Shown here: positions 8,701 through 17,000 of the stretch, one piece after another
How positions within the stretch are numbered: position 1 is the stretch's first letter
Layout: every line of letters begins with the position of its first letter
DNA from: a virus
Direction: 5' to 3' (one strand)
DNA: 23,499 nt
Virus record (IMG/VR): IMGVR_UViG_3300043803_000702
Location: 1 to 23,499 of that record
Made by a program: the position numbers and the translations under genes
The notes under the pieces: generated by a model
What the model was told of the DNA's origin: nothing
Seen by the model: the letters and a program-made list of their open reading frames with translations, nothing else
Database searches by the model: none

Positions 8701-11700
8701 TGGCTGACTAGCTCGTCGCCGGTGGCGATGCCGACACGCTCGGCCACTTCATCAGGCGTCAGCCCGATCTCGGCGAGCATGCCGTACTGGCCATACTTCA
8801 GGGCCTTGCGCCAGTCGGGCGCCGGTGTCAGGGCCTCTTCCGGGAACATGGCTGCGACTTCGGAAATCTGCAGCTTGTGGATGCCGAGCGGGGCAATGTC
8901 CATGCCTTCGGGATTGAGCAGCTTCCCGTGCTTCAGGTAGCGCTCTGCCATTCGGATAGGTGTCGCGGCTACCTCGGCCTTCACTTCCTTGAAGACGGCA
9001 GCCCGCTGTTCTTTGGCGTCGGCCTGCAGCTCGGCGATGATCTTGTTGCGGCGGTTCTGCAGCCACTTCATGTCGCGCAGCCCGCGGGTCCGCAGCATCT
9101 CCTCGGCGTCGGCCCTCTGATCGCTGGAGAGGGCCGTGTAGGCCGCGAAGTCCTTGTCCGACATGCCAGCCTCAGCCGCGTCTTTGAACAGCGCTACGAA
9201 GCCGCGCGCCGCGTTGGCGGCTGCGATCTCGCTCTCGGGCGCCAGCATGTTGTCGAATACCGCAGCAAGTTCCGGGTTCAGCTTCGCGCCGTCGTGGCCG
9301 GCGATGAACTCCTTGATGCTGGCATAGACCTTCGTGAGCCAGGACGCGAAGCGCTGGAACAGCGGCTGCAGCTCCAGGCTCGGAGCCTTGCCGGTGAAGA
9401 GGTACTGCTCGAAGCTCTCGGCGAACTGCTCGTGGTAGGGGCGCTGCAGCTCCAGCGGCATCGCCTGCCAGGTCGCGACGTCGGCAATCCCGAACTGCTT
9501 CAGGATCTCGGCCATCCCCTTCGTGATCGCTTCCGGGGCATCAGGCTGCGAGGCCAGATCCGCATAGACGGTCAGGAAGAAGTGCCCGGTCTCATGCAGG
9601 AAGGTCGAGAGATTGGCGTCAGCCAGCAGGCGGAGGTCGAGCGTGTTCGGGTTGAAGCTGCCGAGCTTGTCGCCGTTCTTGGCTGCGTAGAGGTCTGTCG
9701 CTTGCTGCCACAACGCACCGGTGATCTCGTCGATGTAGTAGCTCTTGGCCGGGTCGAACTTCGAGAAGTCGATCTGCGCGGCGGTGTCCGGGTGCTTGGC
9801 GGTGATTTTCTCTTTCCACTTTGTGGCCGTGAGCGCGCCGCCCGGCAACGTCCGATCGTTCGCCAGCGTGATGGCTGCAGCTTTCAACGCAGGGATCTCC
9901 GCCGGCGGCGGGACCGCGGCCATGGCGTTCGCTTCCGTCAGGCCGCCGACGTGCGGAGCAATGACGCTGCGATCGCCAAGCAGCACCGCCGTGCCTTCGT
10001 TGGTGAAGTTGTCGCGTTGCAGGTATCCGTCAAAGCCGGCGTCGATGACCGAACTCTCGAAGGCGTTCGCCTTTTCGTTGTTGGTGGCGCCTGCCCGATT
10101 GCGGTACAGCTTCAGTGCGTCAGCATCGGCGTCGTACAGGTTGGTGAGCGTCGCGACGTGCGCGGCCCCGCCGACGCCTGCTTCCGGGTGGATGCCTTTA
10201 CCGTTCGACACGTAGAAAGCGATGCGCTGCTTAATGCGCGGATCGTTGGGCTCTGCCAAGCGCGTGCGCTCGGCCCCCTGCAGCCCGGTCCCGAAGGCGG
10301 AGCTGGTGAGTACGCCACGCTTCTCGCGGGAGAAATGGATGCCGACTACTGGGCCGGCGACGGCGCCGGGCTTTGCTGCGGTGTTTTCTTGGTAGAGCTT
10401 GCCCAAGCCTTGCGCGTTTTCGCGACTTGCTCGGGCGTCAGCGTAGCCATTGAAGTCAATCGTTCCGTTGTGCTCATCGACGGGCGCGGCGCCGATGCGT
10501 TCCCACCAGCTTCTGGCGCTGGGGACAATGTGCCAGATGCCGAGTTCCCCGACATCGTTGGTGATTGCTGCGACTGTTTGTTCGGCATAGCGTTTTCCTC
10601 TTTGGTCGTTTGCCACTTCGATGTCGAGCAGCATGGTCGGCCAGCCATCGGCCAGCTCAAGTACAGTGTAGCCTACACTACGACCATTTGCATCCTGAAT
10701 TTCGTACTTCACCGCGCGCTCGTTGCCGAGCGGCTTGTAGAAAACGTCGTGCCCTTCGGTCACATCCACTGGTTTTGCGAGCGCGATCTGCCCGTTCTTC
10801 CACGTCGGGAAGCCGTTCTCGGTGCCAGCCTCGGTCCATGCAACGGTCTTGCGGATCGCTTCGACTTGAGCCGGGGTGACGGTCTGGAAGTCGCGGGCTG
10901 TCTGGTGCAGGTACGCGTCGTGGATGTCGGACTCCATGCCCCGCGCCGGGAAGGTCTGTTCGCGCACGTCAAACACCTCGGAGACCCGCAGGCCCGTCTT
11001 CCCTGTGCTGTAACCTATAACCGCGTCATACCCAGCAGCGCGCACCGCGTGGGCGACGATGTTCTCCTGCACGGCGTAGGGGAGCAGATTCCCGCGCCGG
11101 CTGTTGCGCACGATCTCCGCTGCGAGCCCCGGCTCGGCGCCGTAGCGCGTTAGCATTTCCCTGACGTTTTCGATTTTCTGCGCGGTATCGGCGCCAAACC
11201 CAGAAATGGCGCGCAGCACATCGCCCCGCATGGCCTCGTAAGCCTTCTTGCCCTTCAGGATGTCATAGGCCGCTTCAGGAGCTTTGCCCCCGGTTGCGCC
11301 TTTCACGAACAAGGGGCGCCGAACGAGGGTTTCCCCCTTGAACTCTTCGGCCCTGCCGTACTCGTTACCTGAAGCGAGGGTTCCTTTTTTCTTGTAGTGC
11401 TTGGCCGTCGTTGCCCCTGTTGGTAGGTAGAAGACCCCTGTGCGGATCGCCTGCGCACCCTCCTGCGCCTGCTTCTGGTAGCGCACTAGGTCGATAAGCA
11501 ACCCGTCTTTTGTGATCTTGGCCCCTGGGGTGCCAGCCACCGCATCGATGAACTCTTGCGACGTGGGCAATTCGACGGGTACGTTCGTCTGCAGGGCCTG
11601 TTCTGGCGAGATTTGGTGCAAGACCGGCCCACCATACGCTGCGTTGAGAAGCGCGTTGCGTTCGGTCTGGAGCTGACCAAGGCGCGTGTTCAGTGCCGCG

Positions 11701-14120
11701 CGCTTCTCGGGCGAGGTCTCTGCCAGTTTGGCCAGGAGGGACCACATCTCCCCCTTCACTTCTTCCGCAGTGCGAGCCCGCTGGTTCAGCACATCCGACA
11801 GCTGCGTGCGCGGACCCTCGAAGTCCAGCCCGACGGTGAAGTGCGTGCCGTCCGGGAGCGTGGTGTAGAAGTCTTCCGGCTCGGTAGGATGCACGGTCAC
11901 GTCGGTAGAGGGGGTGACACTGCCGTCCTGGTAGATCAGCCCGTGCCGCGTGAGCACCGACTCTTGCTCGAACTTCTTGGCCAGGGCCAGTGCCTGCTCA
12001 GGCGAGACACCGGTCACGACGAAGGAGTTCTCCGGCTGGCCGTAATGCCCCTTCACTGGCGTGGCGTCGAACCCTTGGGCGGCCAGATACTGCTGCAGCT
12101 CGGCATTGCGGGCTGCGTTCTCCTCGTCGGAGAGCTTCTGCGCGTTCGGATTCTCCGCTGTCAGAATCGTCCAGTCGTCGGTCTTCAGCAGGTTCGCGAC
12201 GCCGGCCTGCGTGAAGGTGGCCTTGGAAGCCTTCTCCAGTTGGTCGAAGCCCCGTGCCGCGTTCTGCGTGCCGCCGATGTTCAGCTTGTACCCCTTGCGG
12301 GCTACGCCTTGCGCGTCAGTCCAGCCGTCACGCAGCTGCAGAGGGGTTATCCCCAACTGGCTGGCCATCGTCGTGTAGAACGCGCCTGTGAGCGTCGCGT
12401 AGCTGGAGGTGGCCTGCGGTCCGAAGCGGCCGAGGGCGTCGAGCTGGGCCTTGATGTCGTCCTGCACGGTCTTGGCGCCGGCTACGAAGTCCTCGTTGCG
12501 GGACTGCTCCTCGATGATGCGCTCGGCTTCCTTCTGGAAGAACTCGGAGGCCTTGGTGCCCGCCTCGCGCGTCTCGGCGAGCGTCGGGGCGTCAGCCCCA
12601 AAACGGATGTGCGGGATCAGCGCAGCTTCGGCGCCGGTGCCCGCGAGGCCGGTGAGCAGTTCGCCGACTGGAATCTCGATGCCCGGCCCCGCGATCTCGC
12701 CGGTGGCGAGCTGTGCCGCAGCGCTGGGCAGCACGGACACATCGATCCCCGCTTCGGTCAGTACCTCGGTGAGCTTGGCGCTGTCGATAAGCACGGAGGC
12801 GTCGGGGGCGAGGGCCTGGAAAAACGCCTTCAGGGTATCGGGGTCGCGAGCAAAAAACGCCGGGTCTTGCAGCGTCGCGAACATCTCCTGCATTTTGGCC
12901 GCGTTGATCTGCGCCTCGCCGGCTTGCGCTTCGGTGCCGATGTACCGCCCAGCAGCGATAATGCTCGCGTCAAAAGCCCCGCCAGGGATCTCGGCAATAG
13001 CCTCGCTGAAGGCGGCATTGAAGCTGACCTCCTGCCCAGATAGCGCGGAGCCGGCCACTTCCCCGCCAGCGCCACCCGCCATCTGCACGCCGGTTTGCGC
13101 GGCGAGGTTGCGACCTGTGCCTTTTGCAAGACGCACCCCTCCGGCGATGCCGGCGGTTGCGGCGTCGAAACCGCCGATTATTGCGTTTTTAACGAAGGCC
13201 CTCTGCACTGTCCTCTTGAACTCCGGGTCGGTGCTCAGCGCGCTGATCGCCTCCGTGTCGCCGAGGTCGATCTTGCGCTTGTCCAGCTCCCCGGAGATGT
13301 CGGCCTGAAAGCCAGTAAGGAACGAGCCCCCACCGGTTCCGCCCATGAGGCCGCGGACACCGCCAACAAGACCGCCGCCGATCATGAGCGGCATGACGGG
13401 GAGCAGCTGCCCTGTGGATTGGGCCATCAGCTGTGCTGTAACGGCGAAGGGGGCGTTCGCGAAGGTTCCGAGGGTGTCGCGCACGCCTTCGGAGCGGCTG
13501 AAAGCCTCAAACTCCGGCGTCATGGGGAGTTTTTTAATGTCTCCAGTGCGGCGGGTGTATTCAACCAAGTTCTCGCGGTAGCTCGCCTCCGCCTCCGCAC
13601 GACGGCGTTTCAGGGCCTCTGGACTCCCACCCACCCCAGCGAAAAGGCTGCCGTATTTTCCGGTGAGGACGCTCTTATCCCCGCCTTCGAGCGCGGCCAC
13701 CGCGTCAAGGATCTCGACGGACTCCAGGATAGTCGATGCGTCGGAAGCCCGGAGCCCGGAGGTCAGGCCGCGCTTGAAGGAGGTCAGCACCCCCTCAAGG
13801 GCTGACAGCTCCGGCACCTTGTCCCGGTACAGCCCTGCGTTCTTCGGATCGAGCAGGAAATTCGTGGTCTTCGGCGACGTATCGACGAGCCCGGTGAAGT
13901 CGGTGCCCTGCAGCACTTCGTGGCGCTTGGCTTCTTCAGGGTCTGCGAACAGGGACTGCGGGGGGATGCCCGTCGCGCGCGAGAGTGAGATCTGCTTGGC
14001 GAAGTCGTCCGGGCTCGTGCCCGCTGAGTTTGCCCAGTTGTTCCGCAGGGTGGTTGCTTTGAACTCGGATTCTTTCGCTAGGAAGGAGTCCAGACCGGCC
14101 TGCAGATCGTTATCGGGCAT
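5757..14120 (-). CDS. Giant multidomain virion protein (polyvalent-type, 2,787 aa)
   Basis: Probably an internal core protein ejected into the host with the DNA. Visible regions in order are: Gly-rich hydrophobic segments (about 227-270 and 311-392); a WTILTAENP...ENAARNAEL segment (637-703, resembling DUF3293); a segment ending GYDAVIGYS...SEVFDVR (892-1064) and a second, IHFSREKR...FGTGLQGAE...DAGFDGYL (1256-1386, His1262), both resembling ADP-ribosyltransferase folds of polyvalent proteins; a GNAT-like segment with QRGKRYAEQTVAAI (1135-1227); a zincin-like HETGH (1509-1513) with a candidate third ligand Glu1568; long coiled-coil regions (about 1640-2000); and a C-terminal portion resembling LPD38 domains with hydrophobic segments near 2617-2637 and 2660-2688. 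The gene abuts the transglycosylase gene with no gap and is followed by the fibre. It fills the place of T7 gp15/gp16, but is about twice the length of gp16. Domain names are from pattern memory; the virion role rests mainly on position and the C-terminal portion. Confidence 0.9.
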   Translation of the reverse strand: MPDNDLQAGLDSFLAKESEFKATTLRNNWANSAGTSPDDFAKQISLSRATGIPPQSLFADPEEAKRHEVLQGTDFTGLVDTSPKTTNFLLDPKNAGLYRDKVPELSALEGVLTSFKRGLTSGLRASDASTILESVEILDAVAALEGGDKSVLTGKYGSLFAGVGGSPEALKRRRAEAEASYRENLVEYTRRTGDIKKLPMTPEFEAFSRSEGVRDTLGTFANAPFAVTAQLMAQSTGQLLPVMPLMIGGGLVGGVRGLMGGTGGGSFLTGFQADISGELDKRKIDLGDTEAISALSTDPEFKRTVQRAFVKNAIIGGFDAATAGIAGGVRLAKGTGRNLAAQTGVQMAGGAGGEVAGSALSGQEVSFNAAFSEAIAEIPGGAFDASIIAAGRYIGTEAQAGEAQINAAKMQEMFATLQDPAFFARDPDTLKAFFQALAPDASVLIDSAKLTEVLTEAGIDVSVLPSAAAQLATGEIAGPGIEIPVGELLTGLAGTGAEAALIPHIRFGADAPTLAETREAGTKASEFFQKEAERIIEEQSRNEDFVAGAKTVQDDIKAQLDALGRFGPQATSSYATLTGAFYTTMASQLGITPLQLRDGWTDAQGVARKGYKLNIGGTQNAARGFDQLEKASKATFTQAGVANLLKTDDWTILTAENPNAQKLSDEENAARNAELQQYLAAQGFDATPVKGHYGQPENSFVVTGVSPEQALALAKKFEQESVLTRHGLIYQDGSVTPSTDVTVHPTEPEDFYTTLPDGTHFTVGLDFEGPRTQLSDVLNQRARTAEEVKGEMWSLLAKLAETSPEKRAALNTRLGQLQTERNALLNAAYGGPVLHQISPEQALQTNVPVELPTSQEFIDAVAGTPGAKITKDGLLIDLVRYQKQAQEGAQAIRTGVFYLPTGATTAKHYKKKGTLASGNEYGRAEEFKGETLVRRPLFVKGATGGKAPEAAYDILKGKKAYEAMRGDVLRAISGFGADTAQKIENVREMLTRYGAEPGLAAEIVRNSRRGNLLPYAVQENIVAHAVRAAGYDAVIGYSTGKTGLRVSEVFDVREQTFPARGMESDIHDAYLHQTARDFQTVTPAQVEAIRKTVAWTEAGTENGFPTWKNGQIALAKPVDVTEGHDVFYKPLGNERAVKYEIQDANGRSVGYTVLELADGWPTMLLDIEVANDQRGKRYAEQTVAAITNDVGELGIWHIVPSARSWWERIGAAPVDEHNGTIDFNGYADARASRENAQGLGKLYQENTAAKPGAVAGPVVGIHFSREKRGVLTSSAFGTGLQGAERTRLAEPNDPRIKQRIAFYVSNGKGIHPEAGVGGAAHVATLTNLYDADADALKLYRNRAGATNNEKANAFESSVIDAGFDGYLQRDNFTNEGTAVLLGDRSVIAPHVGGLTEANAMAAVPPPAEIPALKAAAITLANDRTLPGGALTATKWKEKITAKHPDTAAQIDFSKFDPAKSYYIDEITGALWQQATDLYAAKNGDKLGSFNPNTLDLRLLADANLSTFLHETGHFFLTVYADLASQPDAPEAITKGMAEILKQFGIADVATWQAMPLELQRPYHEQFAESFEQYLFTGKAPSLELQPLFQRFASWLTKVYASIKEFIAGHDGAKLNPELAAVFDNMLAPESEIAAANAARGFVALFKDAAEAGMSDKDFAAYTALSSDQRADAEEMLRTRGLRDMKWLQNRRNKIIAELQADAKEQRAAVFKEVKAEVAATPIRMAERYLKHGKLLNPEGMDIAPLGIHKLQISEVAAMFPEEALTPAPDWRKALKYGQYGMLAEIGLTPDEVAERVGIATGDELVSQLIGLTKFTDEVEALTDQRMLEQYGDLSSPEAISRAADEAIHNDARTRMVATELSALAKNIGAPSVLMKAAKEYARQIIETKSSKTLKPWGFAAAESRAGKAALEALRKGDREKAAAEKRTELVNHVSAKEAYLAEKEIKKIIDRFKKLAAYNDESSAVKSRDFATVNALRAVLFDVGIGSERKGLKAKDYLETVTEHDPATGARLAELIDGMVAGPWEKIPLAQLRDLSDSVKDIWALASRTRSFEIEGKLVALEAIDEELYAVLEDKGIPLRVPGEGHAVTDAEKIGLLFETVKSVTRRMEQWADGLDGNRVAGPFSKYIIGVIKDAESNYLIARAGALDTYGKLLDAIRPSLAPRLINAPELGYVFGKGTGGSGVAELLHAILHTGNDSNKRKLLLGRGWADLRDDGSMDTSKWDTFVERMHNEGVLTKTHYDFAQGVWDLLESMKPAAQAAHRSVFGRFFSEITANPVTTPFGEYRGGYVPALTDTDIVKDAEKRKLQEQETDAMNLAFPTPSKGFAQSRVENYNRELLLDLRSLAGHINKVLLFSHMTVPINDVRRVLGRPRISSAINRIFPKAINSMITPWLNRAAKHQTSLSSPEFGGAGSFWSQARANAGMSRMMANASNTLQQVTGVLSASLKMEKPSYLMKALGRGLFSHSENVEFVTSRSKYMRVRIENEVSAASHNIHEILLNPSVYDSAKNWTARHAYFLQSAVDAYLSSIIWTAGYNEVKDRVPDISENDAVHVADELIRQTQGATGPTDLATYEAGHPFFQLFTQFAGWSNTQAQLLGNAWSKNLARDVGMPQKFARAFFIVGIGFYAQAIVAELIAQLFRGGPDDDDKDGQLIDDWAQQILVMGPVKFATGLALLPGRAVMATINAMNSKPYDDKINTAPAISALEAGLKLPKDLYSAVFDGGKPSKPIKDVAELIGLFTGLPAAALARPVGYLADVAAGAVAPTGPLDAVRGTITGVASPESKK
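9417..9596 (-). other. Zincin-like metallopeptidase motif inside the giant protein
   Basis: Covers residues 1509-1568 of the giant protein. FLHETGHFFLTVYADL gives HExxH, and after about 55 residues HEQFAESFEQYLFTG gives Glu1568, a suitable third zinc ligand. The HETGH...AESFEQY layout is like the metallopeptidase domain described in phage and plasmid polyvalent proteins. Confidence 0.65.
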
Positions 14121-16385
14121 TTATCGTAGTCCAAGTTTTTGCTGCTTATAGTAGGTCAGAAGCTGGGCGTCTGTCGGTTTCGGGATGCCGTTCGCTTTGA
14201 ACAGGCTCTTGATGTCGGACAGTGATGCCGATGGTACATCAGAAATGCCCAGCGACAAAACAGCCACGGGGTTGGCGTCCCCGTAGGCGAAGCCCGCGAA
14301 GGTGCTCTGCAGCCGCACATCCTGCCGGAACAGGGTATCGACGTGCTTCAGCATCTCGACTTCGGTGAGCTTGCGGCCGATCTGCTTCTGCCGGTCGAGC
14401 ACGGACTGGTCGAGGATCGCACGAGCAGAATTCACCCGGGCCTGCCCCGCGGTGTCAGTCTCTTTCGGCGTCGGGTCGATTTCGAGCATCCGCAGGCGCG
14501 AGGACAGGATCGTGTGCAGCGTGCCGTTGTCCAGAGACTCGGCTTCGGCCACGTTGCCGCCAAGGAGGGCCGAGCGCTGGGTGTCGAATCGCTTCCAGTC
14601 GTAGGCCGACAGCTGTGTTTTCATCGGCCCCGTCCATGCCGAAGTCGGCACGCGGGCCAAGTAGTTCGGGTCGGAGTTGATCTGCGACAGGAGGCCCTGG
14701 CTGCTGTCCCGTGGGGTACCGGCGATGTGTGCCTCGAAGGTGCTGCGCACCTTGTCTTGCTCCACCGGTGGCAGTTTGTTCAGGAGGCTTGGAGGCACTT
14801 CGGCGAAGGTGCGACCCTGCCCCATGTACTTGTAGATCGACTCGGTGGTGGTCTCGATCTCCACCTTGCGGGCCTCTTCCATCGTCTTGAGCTGGTGCGT
14901 CACCAGACTGGTGGCTTCCTTTGCCAAGTCGGGACGCCCCGGATAGCGCGCGGCCATCTGGGCTTCGACCTCACGTGCGGTCGGCTGCACGATGTCGGGC
15001 GCGGCCTTCGTCGCCCCCAGAACGCGGGAGACATACGGCTTGGTTTCACCCGGCTGTGGGAGGAAATCGAGGAACGAAATCGGGCCATCTTTTGCCGGGT
15101 TGTAGCTGCCAGGCCTCCCCGGGAACGTCGCGGTGAGCGTGCCATTCTCGCGGGCGGCGGCTTCTGCCTGCTGGAACCTGTCGAAGCGCTTCTTGGCCTC
15201 GATGACGTTCCCCTCGCCCGCGTTGTAGGCTGCCGCAATTTCCTCGGGCTTGTCGAACATCTTCATCAGCCGCGTGACGTGGGCCTTCTGCAGCTTGTCG
15301 TGGTAGGCCTTGCCCTCCGGTGTCGGGGAGTAGAACAGCTCCTTGTCCCAAGGGATGCCCGCTTCTTTCGCATCCTGCTCGGCAGAGGCCGGCATGATCT
15401 GGTGCGCGCCGACGGCTTGCTGCCCCTTGCTCGGTCCCGAGGCGATGACCGGGCCCAAGATGACCTTGCCATCTTTCCCGAGGTGTTGCCCGCGGGACTC
15501 GGCTTGCGTGATGTTTCGCTCCATGTCGGCCTGCACCAGGACGGAGGAGAGCTTCCCTTCGACCGTCTGAGCGGGGAGCACGACCGTGGTCAAGAACGTC
15601 TGGGCGTCGGTGCGTACCTGCTCCGTCTCGCGCAGCTTGGTGACGTGCTCGTTGAGCTTGATGCGGGTGCCGGGGTCGATGACCAGGGTGTTTGCTTTGA
15701 GGAGCGCTTCCGCGCGCGGAAGGTCGCGGGCATCGAGAGCGGAGGTGACCGCTCCAGTAATCATCGGCGACATCGCCTTCTGTCGCATAGCCATGAGCGT
15801 GTCGGGGTCAGAGATCCCCTGCTCCTTGGCGGTAGCCATCACCAGATTTTCGAGCGCGACTCGTTGGTTGTCGAAGCCGATAGGGTCTTGCCACTGCACG
15901 ATGCCGGCATTGGTGGCCGTGGTTGCGGTGCCCTCGCGCACAATGCCTTTGTACCGCTCGGACTCCGTCATCGAGTGCCGCAGGATGTCGGACTGCAGAC
16001 CCAAGACCTCGCGGTCGGCGTGCGATTTCAGACGAGCCTGCTGGGGGGCCGACAGGCCAGACATAACCCCTTCGACCGTGGTGTTGAGCTGAGACTTGTA
16101 GCCGCTCATGTAGGTCGGGGTGAGGACGTCGCCGCCCTTCACCTGGTAGGCGCCTTTGTCCCCCATGGTGAGGTCGAGACGGGCCTGCCTGATCTTGTTC
16201 AGGGCGTCTTCCGCCTTGAGCGCGTCGAGCTTGTCCGTCTCCTGCTTCATGATGGCGCCGATGTCGCTTACGAGCTGGGCAGGGCCCATGTCTGGAGCGA
16301 CGCGCACCGGGGTGGCGTTGTAGATGTCGCGCGAAGGCCGCGGGGTGCTCAGGCCGTAATCTTCAGGAGAGGGTAGGCGTGCCAT
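14121..16385 (-). CDS. Internal virion protein with lytic transglycosylase (SLT) domain
   Basis: A 754-residue protein expected to cut peptidoglycan locally during DNA ejection. The catalytic domain lies at about residues 290-450: AESRGQ with catalytic Glu296, GAHQIMPASA (about 326-335), AAYNAGEGNV (384-393) and ETKPYVSRV. These are the standard SLT/lysozyme-like motifs in the right order. The remainder is helical, charged and without membrane segments: residues 1-290 look like a core-assembly region, and the C-terminal 300 residues are probably a second structural region. T7 carries its transglycosylase at the N terminus of gp16; here it lies centrally in the smaller of the two large core proteins. 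The ATG shares a base with the upstream stop (TGATG) and the stop directly abuts the giant gene, so the three core genes form one translational block. Confidence 0.9.
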   Translation of the reverse strand: MARLPSPEDYGLSTPRPSRDIYNATPVRVAPDMGPAQLVSDIGAIMKQETDKLDALKAEDALNKIRQARLDLTMGDKGAYQVKGGDVLTPTYMSGYKSQLNTTVEGVMSGLSAPQQARLKSHADREVLGLQSDILRHSMTESERYKGIVREGTATTATNAGIVQWQDPIGFDNQRVALENLVMATAKEQGISDPDTLMAMRQKAMSPMITGAVTSALDARDLPRAEALLKANTLVIDPGTRIKLNEHVTKLRETEQVRTDAQTFLTTVVLPAQTVEGKLSSVLVQADMERNITQAESRGQHLGKDGKVILGPVIASGPSKGQQAVGAHQIMPASAEQDAKEAGIPWDKELFYSPTPEGKAYHDKLQKAHVTRLMKMFDKPEEIAAAYNAGEGNVIEAKKRFDRFQQAEAAARENGTLTATFPGRPGSYNPAKDGPISFLDFLPQPGETKPYVSRVLGATKAAPDIVQPTAREVEAQMAARYPGRPDLAKEATSLVTHQLKTMEEARKVEIETTTESIYKYMGQGRTFAEVPPSLLNKLPPVEQDKVRSTFEAHIAGTPRDSSQGLLSQINSDPNYLARVPTSAWTGPMKTQLSAYDWKRFDTQRSALLGGNVAEAESLDNGTLHTILSSRLRMLEIDPTPKETDTAGQARVNSARAILDQSVLDRQKQIGRKLTEVEMLKHVDTLFRQDVRLQSTFAGFAYGDANPVAVLSLGISDVPSASLSDIKSLFKANGIPKPTDAQLLTYYKQQKLGLR

Positions 16386-16999
16386 CAGTCGTAGATCTGC
16401 CCAGAGAAGGTTTTAGGATTGAAGGGCCCGTTGGCCGTGAAGCTGCCTGTGTAGTCAGAGACCCCTGCGTCGATGCCCGGCGCTGGTCCGGGCGCGAAGC
16501 TGCTGAACATGCTGGAAGCCCCCTTAGCAACACTGCCCAGGATCGAGGCGTTCCCTTGCGCTCGTGCGTTTGCGACCTCGGCGTTGCCGCGGTTCGTGGC
16601 CTCCACGAGACCTGCCTGGCCACGGTACTGCAACCCCTTGGCCCGTTCGGTGGAGGCGTAGGTGCTGTAGCCGGCGTCAGTCTCACCGGCACCGACGATG
16701 CCGGCCATCAAGGTCTCGTCGAGCGGGCCCCCACCGGAAGCCGCAGACACCGCCCGCGCTCGTGAGAGCATCAGGTCGGCCTTCTTGCGTTTCGCTACGG
16801 CCTCGTGCTGCCCGGCTGCGAGTTCCTGCCCGGCGGCGTAGTCCATCTGCTTCTGGTTCGCCAGTGCGGCCTCTTCCCCTGCTTTTGCATTGGCCCTCGC
16901 GGCGTCGTTTTGGGCCTTGGCGCCCATAACAGATGCGGCTATCGACGCGGCCGTTGCGGCGTAGGAGACCCATGCGGGGATCGCGGCCATGAATGCCAT
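16385..16999 (-). CDS. Internal virion protein, T7 gp14-like
   Basis: A 204-residue protein with a hydrophobic Ala-rich start (AAIPAWVSYAATAASIAASVMGAKAQ, about residues 4-29), a long Ala/Glu/Lys-rich helix to about residue 90, and a Gly/Ser/Pro-rich tail (SSFAPGPAPGIDAG, then GSFTANGPFNP). This arrangement is typical of the small core protein that enters the outer membrane in T7-like phages. An AAGGAG five bases before the ATG at 16999 fixes the start and lies inside the 3' end of the upstream GNAT gene. A second ATG at the fourth codon is less well placed. Assignment rests on composition and position between nozzle and transglycosylase genes rather than on a catalytic motif. Confidence 0.78.
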   Translation of the reverse strand: MAFMAAIPAWVSYAATAASIAASVMGAKAQNDAARANAKAGEEAALANQKQMDYAAGQELAAGQHEAVAKRKKADLMLSRARAVSAASGGGPLDETLMAGIVGAGETDAGYSTYASTERAKGLQYRGQAGLVEATNRGNAEVANARAQGNASILGSVAKGASSMFSSFAPGPAPGIDAGVSDYTGSFTANGPFNPKTFSGQIYD

Positions 17000-17000
17000 G

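Noticed and set aside
8877-11153. 758-codon open frame on the plus strand
   Set aside because: It lies antisense within the giant gene. Its translation is Arg/Gly/Leu-rich without recognisable domains, as expected for shadow frames in GC-rich DNA, while the minus strand shows clear motifs.
14343-16376. 677-codon open frame on the plus strand
   Set aside because: It is antisense to the transglycosylase gene, whose motifs are unmistakable. The plus-strand product is low in complexity and has no ribosome site that I can see.
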